Notes: a model not told the origin generated them from the sequence alone. A DNA stretch of 64,000 nucleotides from Chloroflexota bacterium (GCA_023488685.1 JAMDDR010000433.1:1-64000); one strand, 5' to 3'; shown: positions 1 through 9,113, counted from the first letter of the stretch. Translations and numbers: made by a program.

Positions 1-97
1 CGCTCATCAGCCGGTTCATCACGTCATACCGCCTGGCGATGCGGGCAAACATATTGCGCACATAGGTAGCCCGCGCCGGGCCTGATAAATGAGTCAT
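1..97 (-). CDS. ubiE: UbiE/MenG-type quinone methyltransferase (partial, N-terminus only)
   Basis: Only the first 32 codons are inside the window; the gene continues past base 1. Reading from the ATG at 97, the peptide carries MFARIARRYDVMNRLMS, the hallmark N-terminal motif of the UbiE/MenG C-methyltransferase family. These enzymes methylate demethylmenaquinone (or the ubiquinone precursor) with S-adenosylmethionine as the last step of quinone synthesis. The start lies 3 bases after the stop of the ABC permease, so the two are probably co-transcribed. With UbiD and UbiA upstream on the same strand this completes a menaquinone tailoring set. The identification rests on the N-terminal motif alone. 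Confidence 0.8.
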   Translation of the reverse strand, partial: MTHLSGPARATYVRNMFARIARRYDVMNRLMS

Positions 98-100
98 GGG

Positions 101-838
101 TTATGTAGCGAACTTCCAGCGGCACAGCCGGCGCTCCAACCAGTCTGCCACAAAGTATGACAAAAGCCCCAGCACGCCCATCGATACTGCACCTGCGTAG
201 GTGGCGGGATAGTCGAACAACGTGCTGGCATTCAGGTAGATGTAGTAGCCCAATCCAAGCAGTGTGGCTGTCGTCTCGGTGATGTACAACACGGCCACCG
301 CTGTGCCGATGCTCAAGCGCAACGCGGTCAACACCGCGGGAACAGATGCCGGCAGGTATACGAAACGGAACAATGCGCGTCTCCCGGCCCCCAGTGATTT
401 CACTGAATTGAGCAGTTCTGGGCGCAGCCCGGCGGCGTCGTCGCGTACCGGCACTAATATCTGGAAGAATAGAATCAGCACGATCATCAGCACTTTGCTG
501 AAGTCCGTCGCGCCGAAGAACAGCAACACAATTGGCAGAAACACGATCTTGGGAATCGGGTAGACGATGTAAACCAGCGGCGAAAAGATGCGGTCGAGAC
601 GGGGCATTTGGCCCATGGCCAGGCCGGCTGGTACCGCCAGCGCGATGGCGATGATGACGCTGATGATCACCCGCAGCGCACTGGCGATGAAGTGTTGGCC
701 GAGTATGCCGAACTGCGCCACAATGGTTTGTGCCACCTGGAGCGGTGTCGGCAGAATATCGCGTTGGATGAGTGTGGCAAACAATTGCCACGCCAGTAGC
801 ACGATGACGCTGGTAAGCAGAAGATCGCGACGATGCAT
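101..838 (-). CDS. ABC transporter permease, SsuC/TauC/ThiX type
   Basis: A 245-residue integral membrane protein of the BPD_transp_1 family, the usual length for permeases that pair with NMT1/THI5-like binding proteins. It has a short cytoplasmic start, about six hydrophobic segments, and an EAA-like loop region around residues 140-165 (KSLGAGRRALFRFVYLPASV), where the ATPase docks. It should form the membrane channel for the ATPase at 1573-2376 and the lipoprotein at 2419-3372, although a divergent zinc-ribbon gene lies between permease and ATPase. Substrate is unknown; the family imports sulfonates, nitrate, thiamine precursors or riboflavin. Confidence 0.88.
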   Translation of the reverse strand: MHRRDLLLTSVIVLLAWQLFATLIQRDILPTPLQVAQTIVAQFGILGQHFIASALRVIISVIIAIALAVPAGLAMGQMPRLDRIFSPLVYIVYPIPKIVFLPIVLLFFGATDFSKVLMIVLILFFQILVPVRDDAAGLRPELLNSVKSLGAGRRALFRFVYLPASVPAVLTALRLSIGTAVAVLYITETTATLLGLGYYIYLNASTLFDYPATYAGAVSMGVLGLLSYFVADWLERRLCRWKFAT

Positions 839-1051
839 ATGGTTATTATCCCCTCTTCAACCTTGCGAAGGGCTGGTGCATTTCCCCGCTTGACACCTGG
901 GTCAGAGCAGGTTAATCTATTTCATGTCGAACCAAGATGTTCGCAAACCCCCTGGGTTGCTCATCAAGGGTTTCGCAATCATGACATTGCGCAGCCCGGT
1001 GCCGGGCGGTTCAGCCCGTCTGCATCGCTGCGCCGGAAAGAGGTGATCAGC

Positions 1052-1477
1052 ATGGTATGCCGAAACTGTAAGATGGAGCTGCCGGTTTATGCCAAGTACT
1101 GCCCGAGTTGTGGCATGCAGGTGCACAAGCCCCACGTTCATCACGACCTCGACGTTCCGAAGGGATCTGCCAGCGAAGCGCGTGCCCGTCATGTGGTGCG
1201 GCTGCTCGAACCCGCTTATCACGTCATCGAGGTACGGCTGGAGGATGCCCGTGTCGATAAGCCGGAGCTGTATGACACCGTGCGCAGGATCGAGGCCGAA
1301 GCCGTTAAAGGCGCCGATGCAAATGCCGCCAAGATCGGCCGCTGGCTGACTTTCCTGGCAGGCCTGGCACCCGATGTGCTCGCGCCAACTGTATCCGCCT
1401 TGTTGAATCCTGAAGCGGATGTGTCTGCAGATATTCGCGCCGCCGTTGAGCGATTCAGCGCCGAACCTGTCCATTGA
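1052..1477 (+). CDS. Zinc-ribbon domain protein
   Basis: A 141-residue protein that begins with a zinc ribbon: C-x2-C (CRNC, residues 3-6) and a second C-x2-C (CPSC, about 18-21). The remaining 110 residues are predicted soluble and I do not recognise them. An upstream in-frame start at 833 exists, but the ATG at 1052 has a good Shine-Dalgarno sequence (AGAGGTGAT) about 6 bases upstream and places the ribbon at the N-terminus, as is usual for this class. The gene is transcribed against its neighbours and splits the ABC transporter locus. A long ORF on the opposite strand here lacks any recognisable domain. Confidence 0.75.
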   Translation: MVCRNCKMELPVYAKYCPSCGMQVHKPHVHHDLDVPKGSASEARARHVVRLLEPAYHVIEVRLEDARVDKPELYDTVRRIEAEAVKGADANAAKIGRWLTFLAGLAPDVLAPTVSALLNPEADVSADIRAAVERFSAEPVH

Positions 1478-1572
1478 GTGCGTATCTCTGTCACACAAGT
1501 AACCTGGTTCAGTCGCCATCGTTACGGCAGCATGCGACTGGGTCAGCCATTTCATCCTGATACCGGGACGTA

Positions 1573-2376
1573 TCAGCCAGCCGGGCGAGATCCGGCCGGT
1601 GTTGGGTGTTGTGTGGTCATTAACCGGCGAACGCTGGCACACATTTCGTAGTAGGTGGGCTGTGAGCGGTAATCCGGCGCGCCGGCGGGGGGATTATCGA
1701 TCCCATGTGCTTCGCTGTGAGGCGGGTTGCCCAATACGAGAATGTGCTGCCCCAGGAAGACGGCGTCTTCGATGTTGTGCGTCACCACAACGAGGGTCAG
1801 CCGTTGCTCGCGCTGCAGTTCGATGGTGAGGTTTAACAAGTCCTCGCGCGTGGGCGCGTCGAGAGCAGCGAACGGTTCGTCCATGAGCAGCAGATCGGGC
1901 TCCAGCACCAACGTGCGCGCAATCGCGGTGCGCTGGCGCTGGCCGCCCGATATTTGTCCTGGATAACGGTCGCGCAAGGCTTCAATCCCCAGGCGTGCCA
2001 ACCAAAAGCGAACTTGCTCAAGCACCGGGCCAACAGCATGGTCGCTGGGTACATGGCGACCGTCAGGACCATAGTAGTTACGCAGCCGTAAGCCCAGTGC
2101 CACATTCTCTGCCACCGTCGCCCATGGCAACAAGCCGTATTCCTGCAAGACCAACCCGGTGCGAGGGCGCGGCCGTGTGATGGCCTGACCGCCAATGAGC
2201 ACCTGCCCACCTGTAGGTATGCGCAACCCGGCCAGCATCATCAGCAGCGTCGTCTTGCCGCCACCGGAGGCACCGACGACCGCCCACGTATCACCCTGGC
2301 CCACCGACCAGTTGAAACGATCGAACACCGGGCGGCCTGGGGTGTAGGCAAATGTCACATCGCGTAGTTGGATCAT
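1573..2376 (-). CDS. ABC transporter ATP-binding protein (SsuB/TauB/ThiZ type)
   Basis: A 267-residue nucleotide-binding subunit. Walker A is GASGGGKTT (residues 35-43), followed by a Q-loop (LVLQEYGLLPW), the signature ISGGQRQR (about 141-148), Walker B LLLMDEPFAALD, and an H-loop histidine in VVVTHNIEDA. The order and spacing are those of importers of the nitrate/sulfonate/taurine/thiamine-precursor class. It follows the binding-protein gene by about 40 bases and should energise the permease at 101-838. About 20 residues between Q-loop and signature (YYGPDGRHVPSDHAV region) are longer than in typical SsuB proteins. Confidence 0.93.
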   Translation of the reverse strand: MIQLRDVTFAYTPGRPVFDRFNWSVGQGDTWAVVGASGGGKTTLLMMLAGLRIPTGGQVLIGGQAITRPRPRTGLVLQEYGLLPWATVAENVALGLRLRNYYGPDGRHVPSDHAVGPVLEQVRFWLARLGIEALRDRYPGQISGGQRQRTAIARTLVLEPDLLLMDEPFAALDAPTREDLLNLTIELQREQRLTLVVVTHNIEDAVFLGQHILVLGNPPHSEAHGIDNPPAGAPDYRSQPTYYEMCASVRRLMTTQHPTPAGSRPAG

Positions 2377-2418
2377 GCAGAGCCTGTCGTTGATCGTTGC
2401 CCGTTAATTATCCTGCGC

Positions 2419-3372
2419 TTACTTGGGCAGATAGCTGGCGTCCGCCAGTTTGGTATACGCCACTTCGGCTGAAATAAGCCCTTTACCCTTCATCCAATCC
2501 TGGACGTCCTTGAACTGGGCCTCACTGGGAACAGAAGCGGCAGGAAACTTTGGCAGTGTGTACTTGCCAGTCAGCGGCGCAGGAATAAGCTTTTTCTCCG
2601 TCAGCACGGCGTCCCACTTCTCCGGTGTGGCATTCACATCGTTCACGGCCTTCTCCAACGCGGCCAGGAATTTCTTGACCGTATTGGGTTTGGCTTTCAG
2701 TGTTTCAGCGCGGAACGATATGACGCTGTTCCCTAGCTCGGTGTGCTTGCGGTCGTCGACGATGACCGTTGCGCCTCCCTGGATGGCCAGGGATGAGTAT
2801 GGATCGGGAAGGGTCGCGGCTTTTAGTTGGCCCTGGCCTAGCAATTGCAACCGATCCGCAATCTTGATGACATTGGTCGTCTTGATGTCGGCAGGGCTGA
2901 AGCCTTCAAGCTGCAGAAGACGATCGGTCACGTAAGCAATGACGGTGCCCTCCGAGATGCCGATTTCTACCCCCTGTAAGCCGGCCAGGCCGGAAATGCC
3001 ACTCTCCTTGGCTGCCAGGATAGAATACTGGGCATTGTCCGGAGTTGCAGTGCGGGCGAAGCGCACAACGGCGATCTTCTGTGTCTCCTTGTTGTATAAC
3101 ACTGTTGAGACCAGATCGTTGATCATGCCGTCAATCTGGCCAGCCTGCATGAGCTGGTCACGCTCGGCAGCCGAGGCCGCCGGTACGAACTCAATACTGA
3201 TGCCCTCGTTCTTGAAATATCCCTGCGATTCGGCCACATACATGGGCAATGCCTCAAGCACGGGTAGCAGCCCGATTTTGAGCGTTGGCGCCTCGGATGG
3301 CGCCTGTGCCTGTGTACAGGCCCCCAAAAGCGTACTCAACACAACGACGACCATGAACCATTTTTTAATCAT
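2419..3372 (-). CDS. ABC transporter substrate-binding lipoprotein, NMT1/THI5-like
   Basis: A 317-residue periplasmic-type binding protein. It has an n-region MIKKW, a hydrophobic core and a lipobox LLGAC, so it is probably lipid-anchored. The mature start (LKIGLLPVLEALPMYVAESQGYF) is typical of the NMT1/THI5 fold shared by SsuA, ThiY and RibY. I chose the ATG at 3372 over the longer TTG at 3387, because the strong ribosome site GGAGGAG falls inside the longer reading frame. The gene sits between the prenyltransferase and the transporter ATPase. The futalosine enzymes MqnA and MqnD share this fold, but they lack lipoprotein signals, so a transport role is preferred. Confidence 0.88.
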   Translation of the reverse strand: MIKKWFMVVVVLSTLLGACTQAQAPSEAPTLKIGLLPVLEALPMYVAESQGYFKNEGISIEFVPAASAAERDQLMQAGQIDGMINDLVSTVLYNKETQKIAVVRFARTATPDNAQYSILAAKESGISGLAGLQGVEIGISEGTVIAYVTDRLLQLEGFSPADIKTTNVIKIADRLQLLGQGQLKAATLPDPYSSLAIQGGATVIVDDRKHTELGNSVISFRAETLKAKPNTVKKFLAALEKAVNDVNATPEKWDAVLTEKKLIPAPLTGKYTLPKFPAASVPSEAQFKDVQDWMKGKGLISAEVAYTKLADASYLPK

Positions 3373-3467
3373 CTTATTCTCCTCCAACAGTGATTTCCGT
3401 ATAGGCGCTGAGCGCGCAGCAGCCCATCATAAAACGGCTTACGCTACATGTCCATGTGATGCAGGCA

Positions 3468-4328
3468 TCACATCAAGATGGCGGCGAGTGTCGCCACGAA
3501 GATGGTAATACTGATGTATCCGTTGACGTTGAAAAACGCGACGTTTATCTTTGAGAGATCGTTGGGTTTGACCAGGGAGTGTTCGTAGATGAGCAGTGCC
3601 GTGACAATCGCGAGCCCGATCCAGAAGATCAAGCCAAGACCCATGACGATACCTGTGCCCGCGAGCAAGGCGACTGTGATGGCGTGGCTGATTTGTGCCA
3701 GTCGCAGAGCAACGGCGTTCCCCCAACGCGCAGGGGTGCTGTGCAGATGCTCGGTACGATCAAACTCGGTATCCTGGCAAGCGTAGATCAGGTCAAACCC
3801 GCCGATCCAGAATGTAACAGCGAAGAGCAAGAGCCAGGCTGGCAGGTCCTGTGCGGTGAAGACTGAGCCTCGTACACCGGCCCATGCGCCGATTGGCGCC
3901 AGACCGTCGGTGAAACCGAGAATGAAATGCGATAACCAGGTGAAACGTTTGGTGTAAGCGTAACCCGCCAGGAACACCAGCGCACCGGGCAAGAGCAGCA
4001 ATGTCAGCGGGTTCAATTGCCATGCGGCGAATGCCAGGATGAGTATCGAGATCAGCGTCCCAATGACCACCGTCCACACGCTTATCTTACCGCTCTGAAT
4101 GGGCCGGCTGGCCGTGCGCGGGTTGCGCGCATCGATATGCCGGTCGGCCAGGCGGTTCATGCTCATCCCAAAGGTGCGCGCAGCGGCCATGGCGACTGTG
4201 ATCCAGATGAACTGGTGCAGGGTGGGCAACCCGCCTGCCGCCAGCACCATGCCCAGGTACGCGAACGGCAGAGCGAAAATGGTGTGCTCGAACTTGATCA
4301 GATCGAGAAATGCGCGCACTTGTTTCAT
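3468..4328 (-). CDS. mqnP: UbiA-like polyprenyltransferase (MqnP type)
   Basis: A multi-spanning membrane prenyltransferase of about 286 residues. The first aspartate-rich motif is NRLADRHID followed by ARNPRTASRP; the second is DLIYACQDTEFD. These bind the Mg-diphosphate of the prenyl donor. The N-terminus LIKFEHTIFALPFAYLG is characteristic of the 'UbiA-other' group, which in organisms with the futalosine pathway is assigned as MqnP. The ATG at 4328 is preferred because it begins 5 bases after the UbiD stop; a longer start at 4355 would overlap ubiD. Together with the adjacent UbiD it should prenylate and decarboxylate the naphthoate ring of menaquinone. The route (futalosine or classical) cannot be proven from this window. 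Confidence 0.88.
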   Translation of the reverse strand: MKQVRAFLDLIKFEHTIFALPFAYLGMVLAAGGLPTLHQFIWITVAMAAARTFGMSMNRLADRHIDARNPRTASRPIQSGKISVWTVVIGTLISILILAFAAWQLNPLTLLLLPGALVFLAGYAYTKRFTWLSHFILGFTDGLAPIGAWAGVRGSVFTAQDLPAWLLLFAVTFWIGGFDLIYACQDTEFDRTEHLHSTPARWGNAVALRLAQISHAITVALLAGTGIVMGLGLIFWIGLAIVTALLIYEHSLVKPNDLSKINVAFFNVNGYISITIFVATLAAILM

Positions 4329-4333
4329 TGCTG

Positions 4334-5833
4334 TTACAACCCGTACTCTGTCCAACGTCGCGTTACCAGGTCTTTGATCGCTGAATCCATCTCAATCTCG
4401 GTGGGCCAGCCGCGCGGGTGATTATCCTGCGGGCCTTTGGCCGTTGCGTCGATTCCAATCTTCCCACCGAACGAATCGTGCGTGGCGGAGTGATCCAGTT
4501 GATCGACTGCGCCCTCGACGATGGTGACGTCGCGCTTCCAATCGACATTGCCCAGCACACGCCAGGCCACCTCACGCAGATCGTGCACGTTCACATCGGC
4601 ATCGACCACGACGATCGCCTTGGCCAGCATCATCAACCCCAGTCCCCAGACACCAAACATCACTTTCTGCGCATGTCCAGGGAAGCGCTTCTTGATCGAC
4701 ACGATCACCAGGTTGTGAAACACGCCTTCCGCCGGCAAGTTGTAATCCACCACTTCGCCCAAGAATAGCCTGAGCAAAGGAAGGAACAACCGCTCGGTGG
4801 CTTTGCCCATCCAGTAGTCTTCCATGGGGGGGATGCCGACGACCGTCGCCGGGTAGATGGCATCTTTGCGGTGCGTGATTGCCGTGACGTGAAATACAGG
4901 GAAGCGGTCGGCTGGGGTATAGAAGCCGGTGTGGTCGCCGAATGGCCCTTCGCTATCGTGCTCGTTTGGATCGACATATCCCTCGATCACGATTTCCGCC
5001 TCTGCCGGTGCCTCCAGTGGCTGCGTCACGCATTTGACGAATTCCACCGGTTTGCCCCGCAGGTAACCCGCGAGCAGGTACTCGTCGATATTCGGCGGGA
5101 GTGGCGCGGAGGCGCACCACATGGAGGCAGGATCGCCACCCAGTGCAATAGCGCATGGGATCTGCGGTTTGCGTGCCTCCTGCGCGACACGTTCGTGTTC
5201 GGCGCCGCCTTTGTGGCGCTGCCAGTGCATCATCAGCGTGCGGTCATCGCGCATCTGCAGGCGGTACATGCCCACATTGCGTACAGCAGTGACAGGGTCA
5301 CGCGTGATGACCTGCATGAGCGTAATGTAGCGTCCGCCATCCAGGGGCCAACACTTCAGGATGGGCAGACTCCGTAGACCCAGACTCCCGGAGTCTCCAA
5401 GACTCCGGGAGTCTGGGTCTGCCACGATCGATACGACGTCCTGTACCGGCGCCTTGCCCACGATCTTTGGTTTGAGGCCGACGGCGCGGACGACGTCGAA
5501 CAGGTCGCCGGCGCGGTTGAGCGTCGCACCCAACCCGCGCGGCAGGCGCATGTCAATGACCTTTGCGAGGTTATGGTTGAGGTCGTCCAGGTCGTCGACG
5601 TTCAATGCCATTGCCATGCGCCGGGCGTTGCCAAACGCGTTGATCAAAACAGGTATGGCCGAGCCTTTGACGTTTTCGAACAGCAGGGCCTTGTTCTTGT
5701 CCATTGGGCCTTTGGAGATGCGGTCGGTGATCTCGGTGATCTCCAGCTCGGGATCAACCTGGGCCTGAACGCGGACCAACTCGCCGCAGCGCTCCAGGGC
5801 GCTGATGTAGTCACGCAAGTTGCGGAATATCAT
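4334..5833 (-). CDS. UbiD family (menaquinone-type) decarboxylase
   Basis: A 499-residue prenyl-FMN-dependent decarboxylase. Recognisable are the N-terminus FRNLRDYISALERCGELVRV, the ENVKGS segment, and the core GPFGDHTGFYTP near residues 295-310. UbiD enzymes remove a carboxyl group from aromatic rings using prFMN made by UbiX, which is not in the window. Neighbouring UbiA and UbiE homologues point to menaquinone synthesis (MqnL-like). About 12-16 residues near position 140-155 (around PDSRSLGDSGSLG) are an in-frame insertion encoded by a perfect inverted repeat at 5376-5420. They fall just before the conserved LPILKCWPLDGG segment and probably extend a surface loop. Confidence 0.9.
   Translation of the reverse strand: MIFRNLRDYISALERCGELVRVQAQVDPELEITEITDRISKGPMDKNKALLFENVKGSAIPVLINAFGNARRMAMALNVDDLDDLNHNLAKVIDMRLPRGLGATLNRAGDLFDVVRAVGLKPKIVGKAPVQDVVSIVADPDSRSLGDSGSLGLRSLPILKCWPLDGGRYITLMQVITRDPVTAVRNVGMYRLQMRDDRTLMMHWQRHKGGAEHERVAQEARKPQIPCAIALGGDPASMWCASAPLPPNIDEYLLAGYLRGKPVEFVKCVTQPLEAPAEAEIVIEGYVDPNEHDSEGPFGDHTGFYTPADRFPVFHVTAITHRKDAIYPATVVGIPPMEDYWMGKATERLFLPLLRLFLGEVVDYNLPAEGVFHNLVIVSIKKRFPGHAQKVMFGVWGLGLMMLAKAIVVVDADVNVHDLREVAWRVLGNVDWKRDVTIVEGAVDQLDHSATHDSFGGKIGIDATAKGPQDNHPRGWPTEIEMDSAIKDLVTRRWTEYGL
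5376..5420. repeat. Perfect 21-bp inverted repeat inserted in ubiD
   Basis: Arms 5376-5396 and 5400-5420 are exact reverse complements separated by the trinucleotide CCA. Each arm contains its own near-palindrome GACTCC-N-GGAGTC. The element keeps the ubiD frame open and encodes a low-complexity S/L/G/D peptide where other UbiD proteins have none. It resembles the protein-coding palindromic elements known from Rickettsia in behaviour, not in sequence. Confidence 0.85.
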
Positions 5834-5869
5834 CGCTGGCTCATGATGCCTGTATCCGGGGGCAGCGTT

Positions 5870-7054
5870 TTAAATGACGCCCAGTTCCTTGCCAACCTTG
5901 CCGAACGCCTCCAGCCCGCGATCCAGGTCTGCCTGCTCGTGTGCGGCGCTGATCATCACACGGATGCGGGCTTTCCCCCGTGGCACCGTTGGGAACCCGA
6001 TCGCCATGGCGAACACACTCTGTTCGAATAAACGACGCGAGTATTGCTGGGCCAGTTCGGCCTCACCCAGCATCACCGGTGTGATCGGCGTTTCGCTGCG
6101 CCCGGTATCGAAGCCCAGGCGCTTCATCTCAGCCTTGAAGTAGCGCGTATTGTTCCATAGCTTATCGACGCGCTCGGTGGACGTTTCAAGGATGTCGACC
6201 GCGGCCAGGCACGCGGCTGCATCGGCTGCCGTCACTGCGCTAGAGAACAGGAACGGGCGGCCACGCTGGCGCAGCCATTCCACGATCTCTGTATGGGCGG
6301 CGACGTATCCACCTACCACGCCAAAGGCCTTCGACAGCGTGCCGATTTCAATGTCCACTCGTCCATGCATGCCGAAATGATCGACAATGCCACGCCCGCC
6401 CCGGCCGAGCACGCCTTCGCCGTGTGCGTCGTCCACCATGAGCAGCAAGTTATGGCGTTCGACGACTTCAACGATCTGCGGCAGTGGCGCAATGTCGCCG
6501 TCCATCGAGAAGACGCCGTCAGTGATCACCAGCGCGCGCCGGTAGGGTGCGTTGGCGTTCGTCGCCTTGATTTGATCCTCCAATGCTTGAGGGTTGTTGT
6601 GCGCGTAGCGCACGACGCGTGCGCCCGAGAGGCGGCAGCCATCGATGATGCTGGCATGGTTCAGTTCGTCCGAGAGGATGACGTCTTCTTTGCTCATCAG
6701 AGCCGAGATAGTCGCCAGGTTGGAGGCAAACCCTGATTGAAAGGAGATCGTCGCTGCTGCGCCTTTGAACTCGGCCAGCCGCGACTCCAGTTTGGCGTGT
6801 AACGACAGCGTGCCCGCGATGGTGCGCACCGCGGCCGGGCCGACACCATATTGGTCGATGGCTTTCTGTGCGGCTTCGCGCAGACGCGCGTCGTTGGCCA
6901 GCCCCAGATAGTTGTTTGAGCAGAAATTGAGGACGCGTTTGCCGTCGACGATGAGCCACGCACCCTGGGCGGAGTCAATCGTGCGGATGTTGTTATAGAG
7001 GCCCTGTTGCCGCAAACCGGCAATCTCGTCGCGAATCCATTGAAGTTTGTTCAT
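5870..7054 (-). CDS. kbl: 2-amino-3-ketobutyrate CoA ligase / glycine C-acetyltransferase
   Basis: A 394-residue PLP-dependent alpha-oxoamine synthase. It cleaves 2-amino-3-oxobutyrate with CoA to glycine and acetyl-CoA. Visible motifs are the N-terminal [12 protein letters not shown], the substrate and PLP segment [27 protein letters not shown] and the PLP-lysine region [12 protein letters not shown]. Length equals that of E. coli Kbl. The gene begins 6 bases after the stop of tdh, so the two act as the threonine-degradation pair. 8-amino-7-oxononanoate synthase (BioF) is the closest alternative; the tdh neighbour favours Kbl. Confidence 0.92.
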   Translation of the reverse strand: MNKLQWIRDEIAGLRQQGLYNNIRTIDSAQGAWLIVDGKRVLNFCSNNYLGLANDARLREAAQKAIDQYGVGPAAVRTIAGTLSLHAKLESRLAEFKGAAATISFQSGFASNLATISALMSKEDVILSDELNHASIIDGCRLSGARVVRYAHNNPQALEDQIKATNANAPYRRALVITDGVFSMDGDIAPLPQIVEVVERHNLLLMVDDAHGEGVLGRGGRGIVDHFGMHGRVDIEIGTLSKAFGVVGGYVAAHTEIVEWLRQRGRPFLFSSAVTAADAAACLAAVDILETSTERVDKLWNNTRYFKAEMKRLGFDTGRSETPITPVMLGEAELAQQYSRRLFEQSVFAMAIGFPTVPRGKARIRVMISAAHEQADLDRGLEAFGKVGKELGVI

Positions 7055-7060
7055 GATTTA

Positions 7061-8095
7061 TCAGAAGTCAGGAGTGAGGATCACCTTTCCGCTTTGCCCA
7101 GATGCCATCACCTGGAAGGCTTTTTCATACTCGGTGAGCTTGAAATGGTGGGTAATGACCGGGGACAGGTCCACGGCGCCACCGGAGAGCAAGCCGCGCA
7201 TCTGGTACCACGTCTGCCACAACCTGCGGCCGGCGATGCCGAGCACGGTGATGCCGCTCATGACCACCAGGTTGCCCAGGTCCAACTCGAAGGGCGCGCG
7301 GGGCAGGCCCAGCAGCACCGCCGTGCCGGCGTGTTTCAGTGCAGCCAGGCCGTCGCGAATCGAACTGGGAGCGCCGGCCATTTCGAGCAATACATCCACG
7401 CCCTCGCCGTGAGTGGCTTCGCGCACGTATTGCACCAGGTTTTGCTGACTCACATTGATGGTGGCATGCGCGCCCAGCTTGCGTGCCAGGTCGAGCCGGT
7501 AGTCGGACAGGTCGCTGGCGAAGATGCGGTGCGCGCCAGACGCGCGCGCAACGGCGATCGTCATCAAACCGGCCGGACCGCAACCAGTGACCAGTATGTC
7601 GCGCGCCACCAATGGCGTGGCCAGCGCGGTATGCACTGCATTACCGAAGTTCTCCTGCAGTGAGGCAATGTCACAGGGCATGTCTGCCGGATTAACCCAC
7701 ACATTCTGGGCGGGGATGGCAACGTACTCGGCGAAACAGCCATCCTGGTCCACGCCGATGATGCGTGTGTTTCGGCATACGTGCGCGTTACCCGTGCGGC
7801 ACTCGTCGCACATGTTGCATACGATATGGCTCTCTGCCGAGACGAACGCTCCTACGCTAAGGCCGTTGACATCACGGCCTATATCGACGATTTCACCGCT
7901 GAATTCGTGGCCAACAATAAGAGGTGGCTTGATACGATTCTGAGACCATACATCCCAGTTATAGATATGTAAGTCGGTGCCGCAGATCGAACATGCGCGT
8001 GTCTTAATGAGAACATCGTGCGGCCCAATAGTCGGGATTGGCACGTTGCGTAGTTCAAATCCAGGGCCGGCTTGCGCTTTAACGACAGCAAGCAT
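7061..8095 (-). CDS. tdh: L-threonine 3-dehydrogenase
   Basis: A 344-residue zinc-dependent medium-chain dehydrogenase that oxidises L-threonine to 2-amino-3-oxobutyrate with NAD. Seen are the catalytic-zinc segment SICGTDLHIYNWD, GHEFSGEIVDIG, the structural-zinc cysteines in CNMCDECRTGNAHVC, and the nucleotide-binding glycines GCGPAGLMTIAVA. The NWDxWSQxR stretch is diagnostic for Tdh over sorbitol dehydrogenase. A ribosome site (AGGAG) lies 5-6 bases before the ATG. It is followed directly by kbl. Confidence 0.95.
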   Translation of the reverse strand: MLAVVKAQAGPGFELRNVPIPTIGPHDVLIKTRACSICGTDLHIYNWDVWSQNRIKPPLIVGHEFSGEIVDIGRDVNGLSVGAFVSAESHIVCNMCDECRTGNAHVCRNTRIIGVDQDGCFAEYVAIPAQNVWVNPADMPCDIASLQENFGNAVHTALATPLVARDILVTGCGPAGLMTIAVARASGAHRIFASDLSDYRLDLARKLGAHATINVSQQNLVQYVREATHGEGVDVLLEMAGAPSSIRDGLAALKHAGTAVLLGLPRAPFELDLGNLVVMSGITVLGIAGRRLWQTWYQMRGLLSGGAVDLSPVITHHFKLTEYEKAFQVMASGQSGKVILTPDF

Positions 8096-8214
8096 AATGC
8101 TCCTAAGAGTTTGAGATATGTTTTATTCTAGCGCGCTTCAGAAGACTCAAAACCGTAACAGGCCGTTCGTATCGTTTTATGCACGATTCTGTTAACGCAT
8201 CTCAGCGCCCGCGA

Positions 8215-8982
8215 TTAGCGTCCGGCGCGAGGGAACATTTCATGCTCTAGCGGCTGGCCATCCGCAAGTCCCAACGGGTCAGTGACGACATGAGGTTGTT
8301 TCTTATACGTGGTCTCTGCATCTGTAAAGATCACGATGTGCGCCACACGCGGCACATCGGTGAAATTAGGAGTGGCCATATGCGCGCAATAACCATGGTG
8401 GAATGTGCAGTCGCCAGCCTTCAACGGAATGGTGACACGCGGCTCCCAGGCGAGGTCCGGCCAGATCGAGAACAAGTCATCCTCATCCGCCAGGTTCTGT
8501 GGGCGCAGGTCGGTGCGTTTGAATGACCCGGGGATGAAGGTCATGCATCCCCGCTCCACTGGCACGTCGGTTAAGGCAATCCAGGCTGACAGGGAGTGGC
8601 GCGACTCAGCGAACGGCCAGTACGGCCGATCCTGGTGGAACTCAGTCGAAGCCTGATTGTGTGGCCGCTTGATTAACAGATGATCGTGCCAGAGCCGCAG
8701 CGGCATGCGGGCCAGACGTTCCGCGACACCGCCCACGTTCGGATGCAGCGTCAGCCGTTTCATGACATCGCTCTCACACCACACATTTACCAATTGAGTG
8801 AAGATGGGCGAGTTGCTATACGCTTTTGAGCGCTCCATCAAGGCGAGTGCCTCGTCGTAGAATTCGGCGGCCTCTTCGCGCGAGATGATACCGGGGATGC
8901 GAACGAAACCTTGCTGTTGATAGCTCCCGATCGTTTCGTCGGTGAGGGTATCAGGCGTTGTCACATAATCTGTTCGAATCAC
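8215..8982 (-). CDS. Phytanoyl-CoA dioxygenase (PhyH) family protein
   Basis: A non-haem Fe(II)/2-oxoglutarate oxygenase of about 255 residues. The iron-binding H-x-D is in EFHQDRPYWPF and the distal histidine is probably in HHGYCAHMATPN; a downstream arginine (VPRVAH) is placed to bind 2-oxoglutarate. I chose a GTG start at 8982, because GAGGAGGTG lies 5 bases upstream of it; the longer TTG-started version would place that ribosome site inside the gene. PhyH relatives hydroxylate varied small molecules (phytanoyl-CoA, ectoine, mitomycin-type compounds), so the substrate cannot be inferred. Confidence 0.85.
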   Translation of the reverse strand: MIRTDYVTTPDTLTDETIGSYQQQGFVRIPGIISREEAAEFYDEALALMERSKAYSNSPIFTQLVNVWCESDVMKRLTLHPNVGGVAERLARMPLRLWHDHLLIKRPHNQASTEFHQDRPYWPFAESRHSLSAWIALTDVPVERGCMTFIPGSFKRTDLRPQNLADEDDLFSIWPDLAWEPRVTIPLKAGDCTFHHGYCAHMATPNFTDVPRVAHIVIFTDAETTYKKQPHVVTDPLGLADGQPLEHEMFPRAGR

Positions 8983-9113
8983 ATTACACCTCCTCAAACA
9001 ATACAAAGTTACTACAACCGATCATATCCATGTACAGCGTGCGACGGTAAGGTAATCTTGCGTCAAAATTTGTACAAAATTGACCGCCGGGATGATCGCT
9101 ACAGTCTGTTCGC

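Noticed and set aside
917-1642. Long minus-strand ORF (241 codons) opposite the zinc-ribbon gene
   Set aside because: Amino acid composition is rich in R/H/G/T without any domain; the plus-strand gene has a ribosome site and two CxxC pairs.
9070-9090. TTTGTACAAA palindrome upstream of the PhyH gene as an operator
   Set aside because: Only a 10-bp palindrome that can arise by chance; no second copy or -10/-35 context to support it.
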